The position numbers and the translations under genes were made by a program. Under the pieces are notes generated by a model. The model saw only the letters and a list, made by a program, of their open reading frames with translations. It was not told the DNA's origin and made no database searches. From Excoecaria cochinchinensis (lineage: Eukaryota; Streptophyta; Magnoliopsida; Malpighiales; Euphorbiaceae): 64,000 nt of DNA. Positions 12,842-22,189 of this stretch are shown here, piece after piece. The stretch is from positions 3,088,501-3,152,500 of the forward strand of contig CANTUQ010000077.1 in the NCBI GenBank assembly GCA_947683425.1, in the 5' to 3' direction. Positions within the stretch are counted from its first letter, which is position 1. Every line of letters starts with the position of its first letter.

Positions 12842-14362
12842 TCATCTCAAATGTGGAGGAAATACAGTGGAAACAGGTGTAAAAAATCCGCAAATCTCAC
12901 TGCTCAACCTGTCCAACTGTGTCATAATCTGTTGCTGAAACCCTCCCAAAAATGCGTCACTCTACTCAGCTCCCAGGACCATATCTCGGCGCACCTACTC
13001 CATCTGAGTCTCAATGTAAGACAAATGCTCCCAAGCTCTCTGCACTGACAGGTCCATGCCAGAGATCAACTGGTCACTCTGAGAGGTAGCTGCTCTAACG
13101 TCCGCCAAGTCTCTGCTCAACACATCCAATCTCTCCCACACCCTCTCCTGGAAGGCTGCCTGCTCCCTCCTCGACTCACTAAACGAATCATGCAGCATGC
13201 CGACTGTAGTCTCAAACCGTGTCATCATAGCAGTCATAGACCGCATCTCTGAAATCAAAGTCCAGACCATCGAAGCATCTAAATACGGAGCTGAGGGTGG
13301 AGGGGTTGTGGAAGAAAATGGCTCATTATGCCCCTGAGCATAACGACTCATGTCTGGAGGGGAGAATGGTATGTCACTCCTCTGTCTCACCCTCCTACTG
13401 GAAGTACTAGCTATCGGTCTCTGTGGCGAAGGTGGTAGTGGAGCATCAACATCGTGATCAGCTGGCAGGTGGGCATCATCAGAATCGCCCTCTCCATCAT
13501 CACCCAAGTCATGGGCCTCCAACTCCTCTGCTCCCCTCAGTCTATATCCACTCTCGGAAGATGGATCCTCTAAAGCTATCCTACATCTGAGTACTACCTC
13601 CTCATCAATCAAATAAGATGATGTCAAGTGTCATCCCATATCAGCAGTAGGAAGATGTAGGGCTCTCATGATTATGGTGATCAACCCACCAATCCCGATC
13701 CTCTTCCCTGAGGTGGCTGTAGCTCTCTTCAGCTGCTTACACAACCAGGGTACGGCATTGACTCCGATACCGGTCTCCATAGCATAAAGGAAAAATAAAT
13801 CTGGTGTAGTCACATTGCTTGGACACCCTGGTCGTATGAACACTAAATATGTCATCACTCTATGTAGGTACTGATAGACTAGAGAGCGAAGTTTTGTTGA
13901 CTTGGTGTTTCTCGCATGAAAGTCCATATTGGGCTTTCCAATAATTGCCCAATGTGCAGCTGAATCACCTACAATGTGCACCTCTCCATCCACTGGCAAT
14001 CTCAAATATGTAGCTAAGTCTGAAATCAAAAGATAATAGGGAATATTGCGCACTCTAAACTGAATGGTATTCCTATCATCCTTAGATAACCTTGGAGAGT
14101 ACTTAAAAGTACTAAGAAACTCCAATGTTATCTCAGGATGAGTCGGGCCATTCAGAGAAAAGAACTCCTCCCATCCGATGTTTCTCAGCAAAGATAATAC
14201 CCTCTCTTGAATGCCCAGGTCAATGAGTGTTTTCATACTCATAAACCTACTAGAAATAATAATCTTTGCAGCCTGCTTATTAAATAAAGTACGTTGTGCT
14301 GGAGTCAACCAATCAAGAGGCATAATGGGTGCTGATGGTTGCTCATCTCTGTTGCGATTCAT
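12842..14362 (-). pseudogene. ATHILA ORF1-like protein, with in-frame stops
   Basis: ATG at 14362 (MNRNRDEQPSAP). The first 240 residues resemble the plant ATHILA ORF-1 type domain: LGIQERVLSLLRNIGWEEFF, then PTHPEITLEFLSTFKYSP and DLATYLRLPVDGE. This family assignment is pattern recognition, not a search. A TGA at 13631-13633 interrupts it. The same frame continues as an acidic Ser/Pro-rich region and a coiled-coil-like tail (RYAQGHNEPF, VWERLDVLSRDLADVRAATS), then meets TAG at 12995-12997 and TAG at 12962-12964 before the frame closes at about 12842. Both TAGs sit where CAG would fit a Gln-rich tail, so C-to-T decay explains them. Function is unknown; it may be a structural or env-like protein. 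Confidence 0.6.
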
Positions 14363-16549
14363 GGTTCTTGAAAAAGAAAGTATAAACTTTGTTCAAACAT
14401 TCTTGGTTTCATTAAGCGTATACCACATCTATAACTAAATTGGAATAATAATATCAAAACTCACCAAAACTTCACAATAGAAATTTGCAAAATAAATACA
14501 CTTTCTAGCTAATGATGATGCAAAAATTGAAACATTAAGCATAAGGCAAATGTATAAACATATTGAAGTACAAAGTCTATGCACAAAATAGTAAAAATTG
14601 GAAGATTGCACAAAGTAGAATTTAAAGAAATTAAAGATGAAAAGCACAAGGTGGAGAATAAAATACGCACAAGTAATTCATCATTGAAATGCAATTGCCA
14701 AGAATAAAATAAATGCAATTTAATGGAGAATAATAGAGAACAATGCACAGTTTGCTTAATCAATGCTCTATTCATAGCAAAAATATGTAGGAAAAATTCA
14801 AAGTTGCATGTGAATAAGAACTTGAAAAATTAGCATCCATTACAACTTATCCTAATCCCATCAAGTCGGGAACTAGCAAACGTGCAATTGTCTCAACACA
14901 ATCAAACACAATATCAATTGCATCTAAATTAAAAAACTAAAGGTGGCAGCAAATGCTTCTAAAATAAAATAAATGCCAAGCGTAATCTCAAGCAATTTGA
15001 ATTTAATTTGCAAAATATTTCTTTCCATATTCATACCATGCATAATGCCCAAATTATATCAAAACACTTAATTCAGAATTTTAAAGCCCAAACTCCCAAT
15101 TCCCAGCAGCTATATTTCAAGATAAAGTGCAAGAATATACCCCATCTAACACAATGATTTTTAAGCTCCAATTCAATTATAATAGCACCCATCAACTCAA
15201 CACTGTCATAAGAGCAATTCAGCATAAACGTATATATGAAATTAAACTCAATAATGCAATTGCTCAGTATACAGTATCCTCAGATAAATTCCAGCTGATG
15301 AAAATCCCAAATCAGCAGGGTACATGCCACATTGACTTATTTGCCTATTCAAACAACCTGATTTATGTAAAGGAAATTTGAGAATAACCTCAACATATCA
15401 TATTCACAGGTTTGGGAAGAATAATTTAACAAATTGCTGAATTAGTTACGTTATAAATCCCATAATTGACATGTAATTCTCATTCAGGCATTTCATCAAA
15501 CAGCTGGTGAGCATGATTATAACTAGATTTTTAAGCACAATCTTTTCAATCCTAATTGGTCATTTCTGTTCACGTTGGCCCGGAGAAGCAAAACACATCA
15601 AAATTCACAAGTAACACAACAAAATTGCCATTTGAGGATCAAGCACAATCAATTAAAATGAGAAAATAAAATGCGAAGAGTGAGGAAATTACATACCTAG
15701 AAATGTCGAATTTAGCTACTGACTTAAGAAAATTGGAAGATAAATAGCAGGAACGAGAGAGAGAACTCTAAATTCTTTTAACCCAAAAATCTAAAATTTC
15801 TTGCAGAAAAATTCGGGAGGATCAGAATCGGCATAAAAGAGGAAAATGAAGAAAGAAAATGAAAAGAATTCCATTTAAGCTCTATACAATTGCATAAAAT
15901 TAAAATTACCTGAGATTAGCTTGGGTTGTCAGTGAAGATCGAAGAGAAGATTGAGAGAAAATTTTAATTTTTGAAGAACAGGGGGAACAGAGGTGAAGGA
16001 AAGAGAAAAGAGCGGCAAAAATAAGCACAGGCGTATTTTAAGAGGGCTGTGCGAAAAGCACAACTGTGCTTTTGAAAGAAGCACAGCCGTATTTTACATA
16101 GCGCTATGTTTCGGCGTGTTTCTTAAACGAAAGCACAGCTGTGCTTTTAAAAAGCACAACTGTGTTTTTGCACTTTACCTGATGCTACTGCCCTGATGTG
16201 CCACATCTCATGGTGACAACAATTTTAATTGTCACCGTGAGATAACTGTTAAATGCTACTGCCCCACTTCTTCAGTGCACAATTGTGGTTGCAAAATTTT
16301 TGAATTTTCATGTTGTTCTCCCTGTTAAATTCCAAAATAATAAACCAAACCAAAACCAATTAGAACCAAAAATTAAAAATCAACAAATTAAACATTAAAA
16401 ACAACAAATTAACTTTCTAACACACCAAAAATTTAAGGAAAATTATAAAGACTCAAAAAAAAACAATTAAAGATTAAAAACATAAAACACAAAAACACAT
16501 ATAAATGATATATAATTAAATAGAAAGGGTTAAGACGAAAAGTTCTGGT
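14363..16549 (-). repeat. Non-coding interval of element D with CAGCTG hairpins
   Basis: AT-rich, no credible ORF. At 16020-16165 the phrase AAGCACAGCTGTGCTT and variants are repeated about five times; each is close to a palindrome. The strong inverted repeat ATCTCATGGTGACAA / TTGTCACCGTGAGAT (16205-16219 and 16229-16243, one mismatch) follows. Purine-rich AT sequence fills 16320-16549. The same hairpin vocabulary occurs in the D LTR (18576-18850) and in the E LTR (35529-35910). Confidence 0.5.
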
Positions 16550-17398
16550 TTAATGAGTCCCAGCTCGACTCATGTTACTCTCGGGTAGACGAGCTTGTGA
16601 ACCAAATAATGGTCTTTCCGGTGTTTGCTCCTCATTTTCCCCCATCAGTAAGAGAAAATCATCGAAAGCCACCAAGGTGGGAAATTCCATGTCTTCGATG
16701 AAGTATGACTCCACCTTGGGTTCACTATAAACGAACTCCACTGGCTCTTCCAGCCTAAATAAATTCTTCAAATGGACTGAATCCAGTGCTTCCATTTGTG
16801 AATCGCACAACTCTTGCTCCTTTGGTGCACTATCCTGCGCTGAAAAACTGAAATTAGTTTTCAAAGAAAAACAAGATTTGTCTTCAATAATAATTGGCTC
16901 CTTTTCTTCTTCATGCAACCCATCCTCAAAAATTTCAATATTCTCATTAATCGTTATAGGTGCATGACTCAATTCACCACCATCTTTTTGATCACTCGAA
17001 GAGACAATTAAAAGCTCCAACTTGGATTCCAAATTTTTGATCTCCAATGCTTGATTCCTCAATAGATTCTCTTGAGTTTTGATCCTCTCCTCTTGATAGT
17101 TGATTGTAGCCTGCCACTCCCCCTTTTCCACATAAAATTGCTTCTCTCTGCAATATATGTAGTCTAGAAGACTTTTGATTTGGGCAACGTTAGACTCTTG
17201 TGATACCCATGAAGAGTAAGGATCTTCAAAGAATGGTGAATAGGTGACTGGTGAAGTTGAATACAATTGTTGTAACTCTTGCATCTCCCTTCTCATATCA
17301 TTTACTTGAGCTCGTAAAAGGACCAACTCATAATCTTGAACACTATCTTGCATCATCTTGAAAAGACCCCAAAATTTTCCTGCAAAGATAAACACCAC
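16550..17398 (-). CDS. Coiled-coil protein of element D, unknown function
   Basis: Intact ORF, 282 codons as drawn. It starts about 70 bp after the primer site, the place where gag normally stands. A splice acceptor-like TTTATCTTTGCAG|GAAAAT lies near 17380, inside the first codons, so translation may really begin at the Met pair at residues 15-16 (MMQDSVQDYE). Residues about 20-45 and 85-135 are heptad-like and highly charged (LVLLRAQVNDMRREMQELQQ and the stretch around KTQENLLRNQALEIKNLESK), suggesting coiled coils. The C-terminal half is acidic. No zinc knuckle, capsid or enzyme motif is visible. I do not recognise the family. The open frame in an otherwise decayed element is notable. Confidence 0.55.
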   Translation of the reverse strand: MVFIFAGKFWGLFKMMQDSVQDYELVLLRAQVNDMRREMQELQQLYSTSPVTYSPFFEDPYSSWVSQESNVAQIKSLLDYIYCREKQFYVEKGEWQATINYQEERIKTQENLLRNQALEIKNLESKLELLIVSSSDQKDGGELSHAPITINENIEIFEDGLHEEEKEPIIIEDKSCFSLKTNFSFSAQDSAPKEQELCDSQMEALDSVHLKNLFRLEEPVEFVYSEPKVESYFIEDMEFPTLVAFDDFLLLMGENEEQTPERPLFGSQARLPESNMSRAGTH

Positions 17399-17468
17399 AT
17401 TAAAACAAAGAAAAATAAAAATCCCAAACTAACTCAACTAAATATATAAAACAAACAACACCGTTTTT

Positions 17469-17485
17469 CCCCGGCAACGGTGCCA
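17469..17485 (-). other. Primer-binding site of element D (Athila type)
   Basis: Minus-strand TGGCACCGTTGCCGGGG, six bases after the LTR end. It differs by one base from the TGGCGCCGTTGCCGGGG usual in Athila-group elements and generally assigned to an aspartate tRNA. Confidence 0.8.
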
Positions 17486-17491
17486 AAAACT

Positions 17492-19099
17492 TGATCGATG
17501 TTCGGCAAGTGTACCGAATCGACAAGTAATAAAGTGGGGTATAGTTAGGACCCCGAGTTATCGTACCCAAAGGAAAAAGGATTGTCACGTTAAATATCTA
17601 TAGATGAGTGAAAATGAGATATCCCCGGTTTGTTTGGTAGAGAAAACTAAGCTAAGCAAGAAAATTAATTAACATTTAAAAATAAAAGTGTTCATCAAGA
17701 AATTACTCAAGGATGAAATTAAATGCTTAGAAAATTCTATCCTCATAAATGTAATTGGAAATTGGTAAAATAATATAAACATGAAATTCTGGACAACCCA
17801 ACTAAACCTAAGCTTCCCAAACGGAGTCAGCCACTCTAATTATATGACATCCCAAACCGGAGTCAGCCACATAACTAGCCTATGCACAGGTCTAAAATCC
17901 TAAGTTCGGTTTATTTTCCCAATACGGAGTCAAATAACCCAAAACTCAAATATTTCACTCTTCACTCTAATTTCAAATCATAAAATTCTGTACTTCTAGA
18001 TTCCCAAATGGAGTCGTCTAAAAGATACACCAAAAATGATAGAAAACTGAGCATAAACAAATTACAACAAAAATCAGATTTGAGATCAATCATCATTCTG
18101 GACTAAATCATAACCAAACCCAATGATCATCATAAATGTAGAAAATATAACGAGAGAAATAAAAGAAATCATGAAAATATTCATTAAATCCAAATATCCA
18201 AAATAAAAATATGATTCAAGAACTCCTAAGCATGAATAATTACTCTAACATCAAGAATATAAACATAAAATATGGAAAATTAAAGTTTAGAATACACCCT
18301 TGATGAGAGAGAAAATAGATCTTGAAGCTCTTGCTCTTCAACCTTGGAATCTCCTTGAATCCCCAAAAATATAAATTTAAACTAAAAATAATCTAAATTA
18401 ATTAAGAACAAAATTGCAATTTAAAATTAAATCTATCTCAAACAGAATTTTAAAATGAAAGTTAAAACCTAAAATAAAATAAAAGACTGCTGGAAACTAA
18501 AAGAAAATAATCCTAAATCTAACCAGCCCCCCCTTTGGTGATGAAGCGGCATTTTCCTTTTAACCTGACGAAAAGCACAGCTGTGTTTTGTAAACCACAG
18601 CTGTGTTTTTGAACACATTGGGCGCTAGGTTTGCATCATGTGTGCGCGAGCTGGCGAAAAAAAGGCGCAGCACAGCTGTGCTTCTCGTATAAGCACATCT
18701 GTGCTTCTGGGCGAGAGAGTGCGCGATGCTGTCCTCCATGCACGCCCCTTGCTGCGTAGCACAGCTGTGCCTTGCGCGATAGCACAGCTATGTCTTTGTT
18801 GCTCCACGCTACCACGGGACTGGGCTAAGACACAGCTGTGTTCTTAGAAACACTGCCGTGCTTTTCTGGCAGTTTGGCTGGTCCTTCACCATTTGCTCCT
18901 AAATTCAACCCGAACCTCCAATTTAGCTCCAGATTAAAATAAAACGCCTGAAAACATCCCAAAACTTATTAAAAATTATAAAAACATGCTAAACTAATAA
19001 AATGACAAAAAATAATTAATTACTATTAAAATTAAATAAATAAAACACATAATTATGCCAATAATTAATCTAAAATATCAATATAATTATAACTTATCA
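17492..19099 (-). repeat. 5' LTR of Athila-like element D
   Basis: About 1608 bp, TGATAAGTTATAATT (19099) to ...AACATCGATCA (17492) on the minus strand, bounded by the primer site on one side and by spacer-type sequence at 19100 on the other. At 17815-18015 a short phrase around CCCAAACGGAGTC recurs four times. At 18576-18850 there is a cluster of CACAGCTGTG hairpins. The far end (18900-19080) is AT-rich. The second LTR is absent from the window, so the boundary rests on the primer site and the TG...CA ends. Confidence 0.7.
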
Positions 19100-19850
19100 C
19101 TAGCCCCTTGAGCTTTTATTTTGGTATGCTAAATGCGTACCGATTTTATTGTTACACACATTAAAACTACCTTTTCGCCTAAAATAATTTTGTCTTCCCC
19201 TTAGAAGAATGGTCGCTCTAGTAAGGACGGATGTATATTATAACATTCTTTCGAACCATCAAAAGTCTCCACGATGGAAATGGATTTACACCTTGGGAAA
19301 AGGAGCTTCAATCATTGACAGTTCTTTGAGTCGTCAAAAATCACCCTGATAAGGAGGGGTCTGCACTTCGAGAAAGAGAATCTCAATCATTGATAATTTT
19401 GTGGGCTACCCAAAAATCACCCTAGTAAGGATAGGACTGCACTTCGAGGACAGAATTTCAATCATCAATAATTTTTGTGGGTTACCCAAAAATCACCCTA
19501 ATAAGGATGGGTCTCAACTTCGAGATGAGAATTTCAATGATGGATAATTTCGTGAGCTACCCAAAAATCGCCCCGATAGGGATGAGCCTGTACTGCGGGA
19601 AAAGTGGTTTAGATCATCGATAAACTTTTTGTGTAATTAGAGACATAAGCTTGTGAGCCAAAAAAAAAAAGAGACAAAAAAAAGGATCGAGAAAATCCAA
19701 AAAAAAAAGAAAAAAATTAAAATTGAAGAAAAAATGAGAAAAAAAAGAGAAAAAAACCAGAAGAAGCAGAAAAAAAAAACGAAGAAAGAAAGAAAGAAAA
19801 GTAGAATTTAGGGTAATACCCCATGATGAATTCAGTAACTACTTGCTTAT
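19100..19850 (+). repeat. Athila-type spacer, plus orientation, part 1
   Basis: No gene. 19100-19220 matches the reverse complement of 11720-11840 (TGAGC, TATGCTAAATGCGT, TTATTGTTACACA, ATTAAAACTACCTTT). 19640-19800 is a purine tract with (GAAA)n, equivalent to 11400-11450 on the other strand. It is therefore a second copy of the element D spacer in the opposite direction. The LTR of D begins at its left edge; the CACTA fragment interrupts it on the right and the matching continuation is 25912-26300. Confidence 0.55.
19254..19640 (+). repeat. Tandem array, about 76 bp unit, 5 copies
   Basis: Diverged repeats of a unit built on TACCCAAAAATCACCCTAAT, then AAGGATGGGTCTGCACTTCGAG and a TTCAATCATTGATAATTT tail. 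The matching spacer on the other strand (11.2-11.7 kb) does not show the array, so the expansion is particular to this copy. Confidence 0.75.
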
Positions 19851-19967
19851 CATGTGAGACCAATTAATATTGCACTGACTTTGATATTAATTTAATATTC
19901 TTATTACAATGTAATTATTTTCTATTATCTGACAATATGCATTTTCCTTATGATGGCAGGTTGAAAA

Positions 19968-21922
19968 ATGTTTAAGCGAAAGAAGAGAATAGCGATTCCT
20001 TCGCGTCTCAGGTTGCATGATGGCGATGACAGTACTGGTAATAGAGGATCCCCATCGCATGGGCTCAATGCCAGCACTGAGGCTGCCGCATCACCGCCCA
20101 TCCCAACTATTGCACCATCTACCATTCCTTCCACTAATTCCACTCCTATGGCACACCCTGAATCTATGCCACCTCAGGGGTCAGGAACAGAACAAGCGGA
20201 AGAGCCTACGCCTGGCTCAATTGGAGATGATGGAAGAATGTACATCAATATCACAGCTGAGGAGTAAGTAATTAATATTTCACTTCATTATGATTTCAAT
20301 GACAGTTATTACTTGTACTAACATTATTCACATTGTTGTATCTTAGATTGAATCCTTTAGGAAAGTGCTCACGCATAATGACAACCTCTTTCAAAAATAG
20401 AATTGAATACGATGGGTTTGCCTGGAAGAATGTGTCGGAGGAAACAAAGAATTTTTATTTCGAAGAATTCAAGGTAAAACATTTATGATAAAGTGTGTTA
20501 CATAACAAATTATATTTTACACTTGCTTACATTTTGTTTTTTGTTGTCTATCTCATAAGAAAAAATGTTATTGGGACTCGGCGTTTGACGATATCATGCC
20601 TTCTGTGTGGGAGACTCGTGCGCGGGCACGTTACAGAGATTAGTTTGCTTGTTAAAAAATGGTGGTGTCCGACCTCGCTACATGACCGAAGATGTATGGG
20701 TACATTGGAGACAGTATTGGACGACCCCTGAAGCCATTTCCATTTCAGAGCAAAATTCTAGTAACAGACGGGCAGGACCTGAGAGACTCAGTTCATGCTT
20801 GCATACTGGAGGATTGATGTCGCATCGGGAACATGCAGATAGACTTGTAAGTATTACAAAATATTACTTTTATCACTGTAATTAATGGTTAGGATGTTTG
20901 AATTTTATCTCATTACTATAGAGGAGAATGGGAATGTTACTTGTGTGAGGAGTTTGCTTTGTTGTTGAATGTTGGATTGTAGCATAGTCTCGAAATTTGA
21001 AGTGTTTTTTTGTCTATGTATACAGGAGGTATGCTCCAAATATAGGGGAAACTCTGCCGAAATTTAAGTAAAAACATTACAAAATATTACTTTTACCACT
21101 GTAATTAATGGTTAGGATGTCTGAATTTTATCTCATTACCATAGAGGAGGATGGGAATGTTACTTGTGTGAGGAGTTTGCTTTGTTGTTGAATGTTGGAT
21201 TGTAGCATAGTCTCAAAATTTGAAGTTTTTTTTTGTCTATGTATATAGGAGGTATGCTTCAAATATAGGGGAAACTCTGCTGAAATTTAAGTAAAAACTT
21301 GTACGGATAGTCAATAAATTATAGTTCATCTTTAATTCTTTTTATGTTTACAGGGAGCATCGATGGGTCGACCGGCTACCTATGCTGAGGTATTTTTACA
21401 CACCCACACCAACAAGCATGATGGTCAAACGTTCGTCAATTCTCGGTCAAGGGTTTTACATGTATGTCCAAGTTACTATATTTGACAAATTTTAAATATT
21501 ACTTATTATTAATCATTACTTATTGTAAAACATTTGTCCTACGACAGGAACAAGTTCAAGATGCAATTCAGCAACGCTCACAGACTTCTGATTATGTTGA
21601 TGCGAATCAAATCTATTGTGAAGTGTCTGGTGGTAGAGACCAGCGAGGACGGATATTTGGCTTAGGTTCTTTGGCCAAATCCTGTCACTCGCATTCCTCA
21701 AGTTCAAGTACTGCCACATCACATAGACGGTCTGAATCCAGGCGAGTCCATGAACTTGAGAATACTGTAAATGAGCTGAGATCTGAATTGCAACAGTCAC
21801 AGACTCGATGGCAGCAATCTCTCGACTTCATATCTGAGCTGCGCAATGAGATGGCAAATTTGAAGGGAATGGTGTCATCGCAGCAGTCTGATCGTACTTC
21901 TCAGCCGCCGCCATCAGCTTAA
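19968..21922 (+). pseudogene. Plant Ptta/En-Spm transposase-type gene (Transposase_24-like), 5 exons, frameshifted
   Basis: Spliced model: exons 19968-20263, 20347-20473, 20560-20846, 21354-21461 and 21548-21922, each with GT/AG borders and matching phase, giving about 397 residues. Residues 1-100 are Ser/Thr/Pro-rich. The core resembles the plant transposase family: LNPLGKCSRIMTTSFKN, FDDIMPSVWETRARARYRD, RYMTEDVWVHWRQYW, SEQNSSNRRAG, LHTGGLMSHREHADRL. GRPATYAEVFLHTHT and a C-terminal coiled coil (HELENTVNELRSELQQSQTR) follow. One base is missing at about 20640: RYRD is followed at once by TAG, and the rest of the domain is in another frame. Its partner TNP2 gene is absent. The protein is thought to bind CACTA ends; this copy is probably dead unless the missing base is a sequencing error. 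Confidence 0.75.
20853..21298 (+). repeat. 223-bp tandem duplication inside an intron
   Basis: Two nearly identical copies, 20853-21075 and 21076-21298, inside the third intron of the transposase-type gene. Each copy contains a TCTATGTATACAGG or TATATAGG acceptor-like site, so the duplication could supply decoy splice sites. Confidence 0.88.
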
Positions 21923-22189
21923 TTAGTTATGATTTTGTATTAGACATGGATATTATGTTATTACATAATTACTAACTTTATAACTAGTATAATTATTAAA
22001 TTCGACTATTATTGGATATTAAAATTTAGATATCATCTTCATTTTCTCATTATTTTGCAATTATTTTTACAGGTTATAATTTGCATTATAAAAATATAAT
22101 TGTTAATTGGGGGGGGGGGGGGAATTTGTTTAATTTCCCGATGGAAAGAGTTTTTCCGTCAGGAATTATTTCCCGACAGAAAGAGTCTT
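21923..22189 (+). repeat. CACTA 3' flank and start of subterminal repeats
   Basis: AT-rich sequence after the stop codon, a run of 14 G at 22109-22122, then CCCGATGGAAAG / TTCCGTCAGGAA subterminal repeats. 22185-22189 is GTCTT, the left target duplication of the solo LTR. Confidence 0.7.

Larger units (their letters stand above)
10814..19099 (-). mobile_element. Athila-like LTR element D without pol
   Basis: Minus-strand element with 5' LTR 19099-17492, a PBS of the Athila type at 17485-17469, a 282-codon ORF at once after it (17398-16550), about 2.2 kb without an ORF, an ATHILA ORF1-like gene (14362-12842, broken) and a spacer. No protease, reverse transcriptase, RNase H or integrase motif occurs between the primer site and 10814, so it would need enzymes in trans. 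Either it is a non-autonomous family or pol was deleted; the close packing of PBS and first ORF favours a defined non-autonomous layout. The 3' end is lost at the junction with element A. Confidence 0.6.

Noticed and set aside
15127..15381. 84-codon ORF in element D interval
   Set aside because: AT-rich, no start context or domain, unsupported by any repeat copy.
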